Assembly: GCF_035046485.1 (NCBI RefSeq)
Contig: NC_085137.1
Location: 137,334,703 to 137,398,702, forward strand
DNA: 64,000 nucleotides
Origin: Aedes albopictus
Taxonomy: Eukaryota; Arthropoda; Insecta; Diptera; Culicidae
Reading direction: 5' to 3'
Position 1 is the stretch's first letter, and each line of letters opens with the position of its first letter. The notes beneath the pieces are model-generated. The model worked only from the letters and a program-made list of their open reading frames with translations. It ran no database searches and was not told the DNA's origin. Of the stretch, positions 22,441 to 33,491 are shown in pieces. The position numbers and the translations under genes are program-made.

Positions 22441-25400
22441 CAACATAAGGCATCCTGAACCAACCGAGAATTGGCTTCTTTAGTGGTGTTGAGATAATTC
22501 CATATTCTGAATCTGCATGCGAAACTGAGCCGAAATCCAAATTTTCATGAATTTTGGTGCCCGGGAACCTATTTGAAAATCGATTTGAAGTTTGTATGGG
22601 AGCGATTTCTCGGATCACCCCTCCTCGCATTTTATACTGGGTGGAGCTGTCAAACAGTTACCTAGCTGTCAAAAGGTGATTTCAAAAAATCTCTTTGAAA
22701 TTGATTTTAGATACCAAAATAAAGTTCTAAAAATCTGAAAAAAATCATAGTGGCTCAGAAAAAGGTGCTCTTTCGTATAAAATCAAAAAATCGATACATT
22801 TTTCTTAATTTAAAAATCCAATTACCGCTTCGGCTATATGGCCTTGGCGCCGAAGATACCACAGTCACCCTATTTTAACTCAATCAGTCGCATCAATCGA
22901 AAGTCGTAAATGATAGACCGGCCTGCCACTAAAGTCGCTTTTCGAGTCACGGTCAACCATTTCACTGCACGAATCACAAAACATCTGGCAATTTGGAGAT
23001 CAATAAATTTGAATTGCAACGGAACAAACCGGTTGTCGCTTGCAAACTTCGAAAGTGCAAGGACAAATAGTGGTGCTCGTCTCTATTCAAGAACCAATCA
23101 AAGATAACCGCGAATAGTAGAAGCCAACTGAAATCAAACGATACGATGTTCACTCTCGTACGGGTGCCATCGATAATCGAATGATCGAATTTAGATGCAA
23201 TTTATTTATTCCAGCCAATCGATCAATTCAAATGAGTCAGTTCATAATTGTTTGTGCACGGTGTTCTCAAGGGAGAATGATTTATGGACCCCATCTAGAG
23301 GCTGCGTTGCGTTGAGAGCACTTGACTCGTGTTTTTAGTTGTCTGTCGGTTGCTCTAGATCACACGGTGATTGTATAAAAATGGACCAATGCCACGAGGA
23401 TGACGACAGTGCCGCCGGTGACCGTACCGAACCATATAGCCGGGGCGTGGGTGGCCAAACACCCTTAGAAGTTAGACATATGGTATGGAGACTATTAATT
23501 TTTGAATGCATATGCATGAACTTCGCAAACTGATGCTCTTTGGAAGCTGCGTTGCAAAAAAGGGAACGGAAGAAGTCGTTGAAATTAAAATGTGCAACCA
23601 ACATCAGCAACTGTCACTCGGAGCAATTTGTAACCGGTGACAGGAATGAGATGTATCGCTCAAGATCCCTCATTGCCGGAAACTACGTCTCAGATGATTG
23701 ATGTTGTTTTGCAAAAACCTAGTTGGGTTGTATGCAGAGATGAAATTAAATGTTTCTGATGAAAAATAGAACAATCTTAATCAAACCATGGTCTGAAGAT
23801 GCAGAATCATAACTTCTCTTCAAATTCCAAGCTTTTTAAAGTTTTGCTCCATAGACTACCATGGCTCGTGTTTGCATTTGAATAAAAGCCACAAATTGCG
23901 CACGTCCCGCAACTTTTTATTCATAATCTTCGACTTTGTTCGAGTACCTACTCAGCTCGTTTGCAATTTCCAGCGTCATTGCGCGCAAATACCTGCTCCG
24001 TGTCGTCGTTCCTAAACGGGTGGGTGCTGTGCTGGGACATGGCAGACGCCGAGCCATAAACTACCGATCAAATGTACGATTCCGAAATGATAATTTAATA
24101 TAAAAACGTGATAGAATTTTCGAACAATCGATTGGCAGGTGGTGGTGGTGGTGCGATGAACCGGCCGTCGTCGAATCTAAAAACGCCTCACCGCCATTAA
24201 AGGTATGACGGACGGCAACCTCAGCGGAAATTCGCGAATTTTGCTTATTATAGAGGAGAGGAAGCGTAACTTTTCAATCGATGTTGTGTAAGCTTAAAAA
24301 TTATTCGCAAACATTCGACCGACAGCAAGCAGCGTTTCAAAAAGTCATCGCGGTGCGGATCGTGCCGCACACGTGTGGTACCCACATCACGCCAGCCAAA
24401 ACTTGTGCTCAAGACTGCTCACTCGCTGTGGTGAGGTATTGATTTTCATTTCGGTATTGCTTGCTCATGGATGTGGCGTCGAAAATTTCATTCGTTGACC
24501 TATTCGCTTCTACTTGGAAATAAAACAACACATGTCGCATGAAATTTTCGAAGTGCATGTTCTTTGGGGTTATGTTGAACAATTTCAAATCCAACGGTTA
24601 ACCCTTCTTTCAAAATATGAACTACATATTGCTATTTTTCAATTTAGACATATATTCGAAGAAGTAACTTACGGTTGGACATTACCCTGTAGATGGGTTA
24701 GATCACGCCCGAAACCGGTCGACGTAAAGGTAATTTGAATCTTTTCTTGACAATTGTAAGAACGATTATAAGTGTTGTGTCTTGTCTCATGTCGCGTCTC
24801 GTGTTTGTCGTGAAGTTAGTTCATACGTTAGCATAAACTATAAAAGTTAATAGTTCCTGGAAGAGTTGTTCTTTTGAGAATTACTGTCATAATTAACCCT
24901 AAAAGGGATACCTTCATGGCCTCAGTTTCGTCACCTCGCTGAGTGTGTTCCATCGAAGACGAGCTCTGAAAGGCGCCTGGGGTCCAATCGACCCCAGGTA
25001 TCTCTTTTATGGTTAACATGCAAGTTGACATGAGCTTGTTAGTGGGTGGTTTTTAGCATGACTGCTTTTGAGCTGACGCCGTTCAAAAGCTAGTCAAATC
25101 ACTATTTCAGCATTTTAATATATTCGGCCTTTCGAGTACCAACCTTCTGTCGTTTTAGTCTTTTCAGTCAAGATAATTTAAAAACTGCGGTATGCGTGGA
25201 TAACAGAGTCTTATTCATGATTCGACTGTGCGTTGATTCAATCAAATCAACCAAAATGGATGCGGTGAAAATATGACACTGCCCATGTGTACTCCATAAC
25301 GACTTTTATGCGTTCTTACAGTCTGAGTGCTGAATAAACAACTGGTTCAATGAATATTGACACGTGCGTTGTGATGATTGGTTGCTTTACGAAGTCTGGA

Positions 25401-25731
25401 TTCTTTATGAATGGATTGAAACATGTGTAGTTCAATCGCACCGGTTGCATGTTTATGTGTACTTAGTTTTATGGGAGCCATTAATATGGTGTTTGGGTGG
25501 GTGCAAGTCAATTGGCGTGGAAAATGTTAAAATTGTAGCGATAAACCTGTGACAATTGAGTTGCAAATAAAATTAGTTTACGGTTAAATATAAAAAGAGG
25601 TTTGTATTGAAAAAGACGTTCTTCTTAGTAAAGTATGTTCTAATAAATGTGAGACTTTTTTTAAATTTTGATAGGAATTCTACCACCCATTTTTTAAGGT
25701 CCACAAGTGGTAGGGTAGAAATCTACTACGT
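22441..25731. other. Mostly unique non-coding stretch
   Basis: No gene can be supported over about 3.3 kb. Compared with neighbouring regions it shows few inverted repeats and less of the 12-bp satellite, so it may be single-copy intronic or intergenic DNA. ORFs up to 91 codons near 23335-23610 overlap on opposite strands and have no family resemblance. Sections at 23400-23470 and 24150-24420 are locally GC-richer. Confidence 0.4.
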
Positions 25732-26126
25732 CATATGACACATTCCACGCAATTCTACACCGCGGTTTTTGAACTTCATTGAACAATGTTTCCGGGCTCC
25801 TGCTGTCGATTTTGATTATTTTTGCACCAAAATGAAGATAATTACTTATATTCTTCTAATAGTATCTAAAACTTTGAAAACTGCTCCTAGAAAGTAGAAA
25901 ATTATTTGGCGTTCGGTCAAAATTCGTAATTTTTTACACCATCGGAAATATTTATTAATTTCTTCCGAAGTACAAAATTCCAATTCTCAATTTGAAAGCA
26001 TAAAATGAATCTTCTATTCAAACCTTATCGTCTGATATACTGGTTAGCATGTATGTAACAACATACCGTTTTTTGGAAGCAAAAGTTTGATTCTCGCACA
26101 AAACGTAACGCGTGGAATGTGTCATG
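25732..26126. mobile_element. Possible MITE
   Basis: ATGACACATTCCACGC at 25735-25750 is mirrored by GCGTGGAATGTGTCAT at 26110-26125. The inside is AT-rich and non-coding. Only the ends match, so the call is tentative. Confidence 0.4.
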
Positions 26127-26472
26127 CATTAATTTCCGTCATATCAGACGGAAAAAAGCCAATAATTACAGATATTCCAGCTTACCATTGCTCATAATAT
26201 AGAAGCAACAAGCTGTGTACCACAAGCGCAAATTTTTATAGGGGGGTGGCGACCGCTCCTGGGTTACTCAAATAAATCACTTTTTTTCCATCGATTAAAT
26301 CGTAACAACAAGTTGTGTTCGCCTGGGGAGGATGCAAGCAAATGTGTATGTAGATTTTCTTCATACGACACATTGTTTTTCACAACCACCGAGAAAGATT
26401 TCTGCGTTGCACTGTGATGGCGTATTGTGACCTGGTGGGCATACATTTTCATTTATTTAGTTAACATCAAAT

Positions 26473-28848
26473 TCATGATAATACTGAATCAACAATTTGC
26501 CGCCATAATACTCGATTTGCAGCTGCAGCTCTCCAACGTCGGTCACGCCCAACACTCGCCAGATCACTCTCCACCTGGTCCGCCCATCGTGCTCTCTGCG
26601 CTCCACGCCTTCTTGTACCAACCGGATGGTTAGCAAACACCAACTTTGCAGGGTTGTTGACCGGCATTCTTGCAACATGCCCTGCCCACCGTATCCTTCC
26701 GGCTTTGGCTACCTTCTGGATGCTGGGTTCGCCATAAAGTGCAGCGAGCTCGTGGTTCATCCTTCTCCGCCACACACCGTTCTCCTGCACGCCGCCGAAG
26801 ATCGTCCTTAGCACCCGTCGCTCGAAAACTCCGAGTGCTTGCATGTCCTCCTCGAGCATCGTCCACGTCTCGTGCCCGTAGAGAACCACCGGTCTTATTA
26901 ACGTCTTGTACATGGTACATTTGGTGCGGGGGTGAATCTTTTTTGACCGCAGTTTCTTCTGGAGCCCATAGTAGGCACGACTTCCACTGATGATGCGCCT
27001 TCGTATTTCACGGCTCACGTTATTGTCAGCCGTTAGCAAGGAACCGAGGTAGACGAATTCTTCTACCACCTCGAAAGTATCCCCGTCTATCGTAACATTG
27101 CTGCCAAGGCTTGTCCTGTCTCGCTCAGTCCCACCTACCAGCATGTACTTTGTCTTAGCCGCATTCACCACCAGTCCGACCTTTGCTGCTTCACGTTTCA
27201 GGCGGGTGTACTGTTCTGCCACCGTTCCAAATGTCCTAGCAATAATATCCATGTCATCCGCAAAACATACAAATTGGCTGGATTTCGTGAAGATCGTACC
27301 CCGGCTGTTGAGCCCGGCTCGTCGCATAACACCTTCCAGGGCGATGTTGAATAGTAGGCAGGAAAGTCCATCACCTTGTCGTAGTCCCCGTCGAGATTCA
27401 AATGAACTGGATAGTTCACCCGAAATCCTTACGCTGTTCTGCACACCGTCCATCGTTGCTCTTATCAGTCTAGTCAGCTTCCCGGGAAAGCTGTTCTCGT
27501 CCATAATTTTCCATAGCTCTGTGCGGTCGATACTGTCGTATGCCGCTTTGAAGTCGATGAACAGGTGATGCGTTGGGACCTGGTATTCACGGCATTTCTG
27601 GAGGATTTGCCGTACGGTGAAGATCTGGTCCGTTGTCGACCGGCCGTCGATGAAACCGGCTTGGTAACTTCCCACGAACTCATTTACTTTAGGTGAAAGA
27701 CGACGGAAGATGATCTGGGATAGCACTTTGTAGGCGGCATTCAAAACGGTGATCGCTCGAAAGTTCTCACACATTAACTTGTCGCCTTTCTTGTGGATGG
27801 GACAGATTATCCCTTCCTTCCACTCCTCCGGTAGCTGTTCGGTTTCCCAGATCTTGACTACTAACTGGTGCAGACAGGTGGCCAACTTTTCCGGGCCCAT
27901 CTTGATGAGTTCCGCTGCGATACCGTCCTTACCAGCCGCTTTGTTGTTTTTGAGCTGATGGATGGCATCCTTAACTTCCCTCAGCGTGGGAGTTGGTTCG
28001 TTCCCGTCCTCTGCTGCACCAACATAGTCATTTCCTCCGCTGCCTTGGTCCTCCGTGCCTACATTCTCTTCGCCATTCAGGTGCTCGTCGAAGTGCTGCT
28101 TCCACCTTTCGATCACCTCACGTTTGTCCGTCAGGAGGCTCCCGTCCTTATCCCTGCAGATTTCGGCTTGCGGCACGTAGCCTTTGCGGGATGCGTTGAG
28201 CTTCTGGTAGAACTCGCGTGTTTCCTGTGAACGGCACAGCAGTTCCATTTCCTCGCACTCCGCTTCTTCCAGGCGGCGCTTTTTCTCCCGGAAGAGACGG
28301 GTCTGCTGCTTCCACTTCTGTCTGTATCGCTCCACATTCCGTCGGGTTCCATGCTGCAGCATTACCGCCCGCGCTGCATCCTTCTCCTCCAGAACCGCTC
28401 TGCACTCCTCGTCGAACCAATCGTTTCGTCGACTCCGTTCTACGTACCCGATAGTGCTCTCAGCTGCGTTGTTGATGGCTGCTTTGATTGTACTCCAGCA
28501 GTCCTCTAGAGGGGCCACATCGAGCACACCCTCGTCCGGCAACGCTGCCTCGAGATTCTGCGCGTATGCGGTGGCGACATTCGGTTGCTTCAGTCGCTCT
28601 AGATCGTACCGGGGCGGCCGCCGGTAATGTACGTTGTTAATAACGGAGAGTTTTGGGCGCAGTCTAACCATCACCAGGTAGTGATCAGAGTCGATATTAG
28701 CGCCACGATAGGTCCTGACGTCGATAATGTCGGAGAAGTGCCGTCCATCAATCAGAACGTGGTCGATTTGCGATTCCGTTTGTTGTGGTGATCTCCAGGT
28801 GTAACGATACGGGAGGCTGTGCTGAAAGAAGGTGCTACGAATGGCCAT
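26473..28848 (-). CDS. RTE-type reverse transcriptase ORF (3' part)
   Basis: A 791-codon open frame. Its first ~70 residues are the end of the endonuclease domain: RYTWRSP and QIDHVL, then SDHYLVM, the conserved SDH catalytic block. The reverse transcriptase follows: NNKAAGKDGI, RAITVLNAAYKVLS, YQAGFIDGRSTTDQ, motif A FIDFKAAYDS, GLRQGDGLSCLLFNIAL, motif C CFADDMDII and YLGSLLTADNN. The C-terminal part (LIRPVVLYGHETWTM ... IRWAGHVARMP) is the arrangement I know from RTE-type proteins. In the parent element it copies element RNA at a nicked target. The listed ATG is internal, because the frame was originally continuous with the endonuclease upstream and was cut off by a frameshift near 28957. 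RT catalytic residues look intact, so the copy is fairly young. Confidence 0.9.
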   Translation of the reverse strand: MAIRSTFFQHSLPYRYTWRSPQQTESQIDHVLIDGRHFSDIIDVRTYRGANIDSDHYLVMVRLRPKLSVINNVHYRRPPRYDLERLKQPNVATAYAQNLEAALPDEGVLDVAPLEDCWSTIKAAINNAAESTIGYVERSRRNDWFDEECRAVLEEKDAARAVMLQHGTRRNVERYRQKWKQQTRLFREKKRRLEEAECEEMELLCRSQETREFYQKLNASRKGYVPQAEICRDKDGSLLTDKREVIERWKQHFDEHLNGEENVGTEDQGSGGNDYVGAAEDGNEPTPTLREVKDAIHQLKNNKAAGKDGIAAELIKMGPEKLATCLHQLVVKIWETEQLPEEWKEGIICPIHKKGDKLMCENFRAITVLNAAYKVLSQIIFRRLSPKVNEFVGSYQAGFIDGRSTTDQIFTVRQILQKCREYQVPTHHLFIDFKAAYDSIDRTELWKIMDENSFPGKLTRLIRATMDGVQNSVRISGELSSSFESRRGLRQGDGLSCLLFNIALEGVMRRAGLNSRGTIFTKSSQFVCFADDMDIIARTFGTVAEQYTRLKREAAKVGLVVNAAKTKYMLVGGTERDRTSLGSNVTIDGDTFEVVEEFVYLGSLLTADNNVSREIRRRIISGSRAYYGLQKKLRSKKIHPRTKCTMYKTLIRPVVLYGHETWTMLEEDMQALGVFERRVLRTIFGGVQENGVWRRRMNHELAALYGEPSIQKVAKAGRIRWAGHVARMPVNNPAKLVFANHPVGTRRRGAQRARWADQVESDLASVGRDRRWRAAAANRVLWRQIVDSVLS

Positions 28849-28961
28849 GTTCTTGGAGGCGGCGAAATCGATAAGGCGTAGGCCATTTTCGTTCGTCAGC
28901 TGGTGGGCGCTGAACTTTCCAATTGTCGGTCTGAATTCCTCCTCCTGGCCTACCTGAGCGT

Positions 28962-29474
28962 TTAGACCCCTATGATGATCTTGACGTCGTGGTTTGGGCA
29001 GCGGTCGTACTCGCGTTCAAGCTGCGCGTAAAATGCGTCTTTGTCATCATCAGTGCTTCCGGAGTGAGGGCTGTGCACGTTTATTATGCTAATGTTGAAG
29101 AATCGGCCCTTGATCCTCAACCTGCACATTCTTTCATCGATCGGCCACCAACCGATCACGCGCCTCTGCATGTCGCCCATCACTATAAAAGCTGTTCCCA
29201 GCTCACGTGTGTTGCCGCAACTCTGGTAGATGGTATGATTACCTCTAAACGTTCGCACCATAGATCCTGTCCAACACACCTCCTGCAGCGCTACGATTCC
29301 GAACCCGCGGTCCTTCAGTATACCGGCGAGTATGCGGGTGCTCCCGATGAAGTTGAGAGATCTGCAGTTCCACGTACCGAGCTTCCAATCGCAAGTCCCT
29401 TTTCGTCGCTGTGGTCGTCGCCATTGGTATCGGTTCGCATTCTTCTCTTGTTGATTTTCCGGTGCTAGTCTTTT
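28962..29474 (-). pseudogene. RTE endonuclease N-terminal part, frameshifted
   Basis: The frame is open from 29474 downwards (an in-frame TAA lies at 29477-29475) and contains KLGTWNCRSLN (catalytic Asn), VALQEVCW (catalytic Glu) and INVHSPHSGS. These are the first blocks of an APE-type endonuclease. No in-frame ATG is seen, and a GTG at 29279 is the first non-ATG start candidate. The frame closes at 28962 just where the Asp/Asn block GD.NAQVG should be read: here IIIG is followed by V and a stop, while the next frame reads LNAQVGQ. One missing base around 28957-28965 explains it. The neighbouring downstream ORF (26473-28848) carries the rest of the protein. Confidence 0.85.
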
Positions 29475-29676
29475 TTACGGCTGGCTCGCAGGGCCTGACA
29501 CCAACCCACTAACCCAGGGAGCTGGGCTTACCTTCCCGGAAGCTACGGGTTCTGCATTGGCATTTCCTCCAACTACAGTGCTAAATAGCTAGGCTCGAGC
29601 GCCAGTCTTCGGTGGGCATACATAATAAATGAAATATTTTGGTTGTTATTCTAAAGCCATATCCATCTCCACTTAA

Positions 29677-30020
29677 GGCGAAACTGGAAGCATTTCCTCA
29701 CTTTTTGGTTTTTGATTTTTTATCAAATAACGAAGAAATATTTTCAAAATCGGTTTTCGTGCACGTGTAGAGTATGGATCAAGGTATCTTCTGATTTTTT
29801 TTTATAGTGGAAAATGTTTTTCGTTTTTGCAGAAACCATTTTTGAACAAAATTTCACTAAAAAATGGTTTCTGCAAGAATGGAAAAAAAATTCCACCTCA
29901 AAAAAATTCAGAAGATACCCATACTCTACATGTGCACGAAACCCGATTTTGAAAATATTGCTTCGTTATTTAATAAAAAATCAAAAACCGAAAAAATGCG
30001 AAAATGCTTCCAGTTTCGCC
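29677..30020. mobile_element. 344-bp fold-back MITE with TTAA target duplication
   Basis: Starts GGCGAAACTGGAAGCATT and ends ...AATGCTTCCAGTTTCGCC, with extended, slightly diverged arms meeting around 29860. TTAA flanks both ends (29673-29676, 30021-30024), the target signature of piggyBac-type transposition. A second copy is at 33492-33934. Confidence 0.9.
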
Positions 30021-30210
30021 TTAAAAGCTTTCTGCTCAACCGTACTTGGAATACATGGTCAAACCGTATTTTTTTTACCATCCTTACCAGCATCCTTCCG
30101 TTAAAGGTGTGCCGAGAATTGAATCCTGGTTGTGCCCGAAATAGACGTAGACTAGACGAAAACAGAATTCGAAGGACAATTATTCAATCTTATTGTTTTA
30201 AGGACAGACT

Positions 30211-30453
30211 TCAAGCCTAACTTTACCAAACACCGTATGTAAACAAAAAAGAGATTTTCACATGAGGCGCAGAAATTCGTTAAGGACTACTTGTATCACT
30301 CACCTTTGGGGATGATTTGTGAAAAAATACCCGAATTTTTCACGTTTCTGGAATGCTCAATGTATGAGTTGCTATGGGAACAGCGAATTTCCCCTTCGAT
30401 TTTCTCCGTTCATGAATTTTGTTAGATACGGTGTTTGGTAAAGTTAGGCTTGA
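30211..30453. mobile_element. 243-bp MITE
   Basis: TCAAGCCTAACTTTACCAAA at the left is mirrored by TTTGGTAAAGTTAGGCTTGA at the right. The inverted match continues for about 27 bases to ACACCGTAT. The interior is non-coding and the target duplication is not resolved. Confidence 0.75.
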
Positions 30454-30459
30454 CTTGTT

Positions 30460-30894
30460 AGAAACCCAAAATGGCCGATTTTGGCACCTATTCATGGTTT
30501 CGAGCGCACAAATCTCTTCGTAAACAAAATCAGCGCATCTTCTTATTTTGAGCTTATTGCAAGTGAGCAAGAACAAAATTTAAAAAACATGCACTGTTGT
30601 TTGAATTTGACTTCTTAAGATTTTTGCTCCTGACGTTCTGATGCACTGTTGAAGCGGAATTTCAAGACGTTTGTCCTTAAGGAAATTGTAGAAGAAATGA
30701 ATAGAGATGGAAGATATGGAAGCTAATTTATAGATTTGTAATTGATACTGAATTGGACATGAGGCATTACACGAGGTGGAAAAATAAACTCATTAAATAT
30801 CATTATCTTAGCTAGACGGGAATTAGATAAACCCCTAATGGAACTCCATTCGAAGATTTTTTTTTAAAAGCTATACACAATATCTTCCATGACT
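30460..30894. other. AT-rich non-coding stretch
   Basis: No gene or repeat recognised. Confidence 0.3.
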
Positions 30895-31190
30895 AACTGG
30901 AGTTCTTTCAGAAATTAATCATCCAGTTTGTTCAAAAAGAAATGTTTGGAGGAATTAAAGAAGGGATTCCTACAAGAGTCCATGGTGCATTCCCTAGAGA
31001 AATTGCGGAAGGAATCCCTGAGAAATTTCCGGAAGAGTCTTCCCTGGGTGAATTCCTGAACGATCCCCCGGAGAAATGTCTGAAAGCTTTCTAGAACCCT
31101 TAAAGGAAGAATTGTGAGAATTTTTGCTGGCATCCCTGAGTGAACTCCAGAAGAAACTGAAGGAGGGATTCCCGAAAGAATCCCATCAAA
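30895..31190. repeat. 12-bp GGAATTCC-type satellite, opposite orientation
   Basis: Units read GGAATCCCTGAGAAA / GGAGGGATTCCC, the reverse orientation of the blocks at 6255-7220 and 14225-15275. The ORF on the minus strand is a by-product. Confidence 0.75.
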
Positions 31191-31229
31191 ATGTTGAGGC
31201 AACTTTGTTACAAAAATAAAACAAAATTA

Positions 31230-31540
31230 ATTGGTACAACTGATTTACATATCACGATACATAGAACCTTACAAATGCACAAATCAGAGACACAAATATA
31301 CTCTGCTCTACAGATGGATAACTCCTTCCGATCACAGGATGACAAGGTTTCATTTATTGAATCATCCTGGAATTGTGTTTTAGTTGGCAGTTCGCATTTT
31401 AGTTGACAGTCATTGCTGCTGCATTCATAGCTTGTTTTTGTCTATCCTATTCGGGCACATCGTTTCCTTTTTCGATACTTGAGCTCAACAATGTGATGTC
31501 CGTGTTAGGAACGAGTTGTGATTGAACTTTGTCCCAAAAT
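31230..31540. mobile_element. Fragment of the LTR-type repeat also present at 5.5 kb
   Basis: Shares CTTACAAATGCACA and CGATCACAGGATGACRAGGT, and a similar order of motifs (CATAGCTTRTTT), with 5505-5720. It is diverged, truncated and non-coding. Confidence 0.5.
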
Positions 31541-31589
31541 TGCCTAAAAGTTTGCAATCAAAATGAGATCCTAAAACAAACGTTGAAGA

Positions 31590-32395
31590 GATCCAAAGTA
31601 TTTTCTATTTTGTGGAAAAATTACTGAAGGACTTTCTGAAGGAACATTTTCAAAACATCCCTGAAAATTTACTAGAGGAATCTTTGAAGGAGTTCCTGAA
31701 GATATTCGCAAATAACTCCTTGAAGGATTTCTTGAAGAAAAAAATATATTGCAAGGCAAATTTCTGAAGAAATTCCTTTGTAGAAGTTGTGGAGATATTT
31801 TTGAAGGAGTTCATGGAGGGTTTCCTGAACAAATCCGTGGATAACTCCTAAAGGATTTCATGGAAAAATTGCGAAGCATTACTATATGGCTTTTAGAATG
31901 ATTTCGGAAATTATCTCAAAGAATTTCAATACAAATCTCTAAAGGAATTCCTTTTGAGATCCTTAAAAGTAATTCAAAAAGAACCTGCAGGTATTCCTGG
32001 ATGCCTCCCTGGAGAAATTCTTGGGCGCATCCCTGTAAAGGATGATGGAAGGATTTCTGAAATTTCTGAATGAACCCCTGAATGCATTTTTTAAAGAGAT
32101 CCCGAGAGACATTTCTGAAGGAATCTCTGGCGGGATTCCTGGAGCAACTGGAAGAATTTTCGGAGCGTCCCTAAAGAAATTCGTGAAAAAATCCCTGGAG
32201 GGATTCAGGCAGGAATATATGAAGAAAATTCTGAAGGAATTCCTGGAGGAATGCCTGAAAGAATTCTTGAAGCAATCCCTGGAGAAATGCCTGGAGGAAT
32301 CCTTGGAGATCCTTCTGCACAAATTCCAGGTGGAATCCTAGGACCAATTCCTGTAGGAAACCCTGGAAAACTCCCTGGAGGAATTCCTGATTGAA
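31590..32395. repeat. 12-bp GGAATTCC-type satellite, opposite orientation
   Basis: Units of the type GGAATTCCTGGA / GAAATCCCTGAA. The right part (from about 31925) belongs to a larger segment duplicated at 37590-39025. Confidence 0.85.
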
Positions 32396-33320
32396 ACATC
32401 TGCTCGCATACACGCTCAACGACCGCGTTCGCTGATTTCAGCTTAGAGTTTTCTCAAGGTTAAAGAAGTCGCGTTATCGATATTATCGTCTCCTTCAAAA
32501 CTTAAATGTATGGAATTAGAATCTATTCACTGTGATACCAGACAGAGAATGGGACAAGTGAATAATCTTTCTATGCAAACATTTATATTTTGAGTGAGAA
32601 AACTGTTTAAGTTATTTCAATGATGACGATGATATCAACCATAACCTCATCCATCCAGTATTGGCAGTATCATTGCTTAACTGTCATCAAATGTGTTAAA
32701 CCTGTTCCTTGCACGAAAATGTTCTCGTTTTAATTATTGAACAATTCTTCGAAGTTCTACTTCCATCATATCATTGTTTGCATATGGCCAACGCAGGCGC
32801 AGAACTGTGTCGCATACCATTCTTCTTCTTCTTCTTCTTTATGGCTCGACGTTCGGATTGGAACTTGGCCTGCCTCACTTCAACTTAGTGTTCTTAGAGC
32901 ACTTCCAAAGTTATTAATTGAAGGGTTTTCTTTGCCTGCCATTGCATGAATTTGTACATAGTGTGGCAAGTACAATGATACACTATGCCCAGGGAGTCGA
33001 GAAAATTTTCTCGACCGGGAATCGAACCCGCCGTCTCCGGATTGGCGATCCATAGCCTTAACCACTAGGCTAACTGGAGACCCGCGTACCATTAGCAGTT
33101 GTATAAAATCTCCGCATATCGTTCAGATTCATGCGTTCGTACGCTTCTGCCGTGACACTCTCTCCGTGCCTCCGAGCCTGGTACCATTCACTAGCATTCG
33201 ATTTCTGATGGCATTCTTCTAGATCGCCAGCTTTGCACTGCTCCTTGAGCCTATCTTTACGTTAGTGTCTCACGCTGAGCGGTACCAAACCAATCACCAT
33301 TTCCAATGTTATAGTTACTG
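31925..33320. repeat. Paralogous segment A (carries a SINE insertion)
   Basis: Aligns over its length with segment B at 37590-39025: the satellite, then ACATCTGCTC.CATACACG, GCTTAGAGTTTTCT.AAGGTT, ATGATGACGATGATATCAACC, ACTGTCATCAAATGTGTTAAACCTGTTCCTTG in two parts, GTTTGCATATGGCCA and ACACTCTCTCCGTGC. On the minus strand the right part still reads as decayed coding (a RHGESVTAEAYERM-like stretch in both copies), which may derive from a retroelement. The copies differ by many substitutions, so the duplication or transposition is old. Confidence 0.75.
32821..33082 (-). mobile_element. Feilai-type tRNA-derived SINE, complete
   Basis: The minus strand begins GGGTCTCCAGTTAGCCTAGT (box A TAGCCTAGTGG), carries GGGTTCGATTCCC (box B), then GAGAAAATTTTCTCGACTCC, and ends with CATAAAGAAGAAGAAGAAG. 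The order and length match the Feilai SINE of Aedes aegypti as I remember it. The direct repeats CGCATACCAT (32811-32820) and CGCGTACCAT (33083-33092) flank it as a target duplication with one difference. Segment B (38747-38756) has the uninterrupted site. Confidence 0.95.
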
Positions 33321-33491
33321 TTGTTTTATGAACATAGTCCTAGGTGAACGGACTCCCTGGACGCACCCCCTCAAACTAGTTGAAGTTAGGAGGACACCAA
33401 TGCCTAGAATGCATTACTAGCAAAGTCGCCGTTTTAATAAGAATATAGTTATTTTTAATTTGTACAAGTGGAGTTGAGCTTATGTAGTTAA

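Larger units (their letters stand above)
26447..29610 (-). mobile_element. Near full-length RTE-type non-LTR retrotransposon
   Basis: The element is about 3.16 kb, the usual size for RTE-clade elements. It encodes an apurinic-type endonuclease followed by a reverse transcriptase and has a very short 3' UTR. The 13-bp sequence GGTGGGCATACAT directly flanks it on both sides (26434-26446 and 29611-29623), a target-site duplication from target-primed reverse transcription. The 5' leader on the minus strand (29610 to about 29475) contains no ORF. A single-base loss in the endonuclease makes this copy non-autonomous as it stands. Two relatives occur in the window at 62402-63357 and 47456-49105. Confidence 0.9.

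Noticed and set aside
26630..28454. Many ORFs of 60-120 codons on both strands within the RTE element
   Set aside because: Shadows of the RT reading frame.
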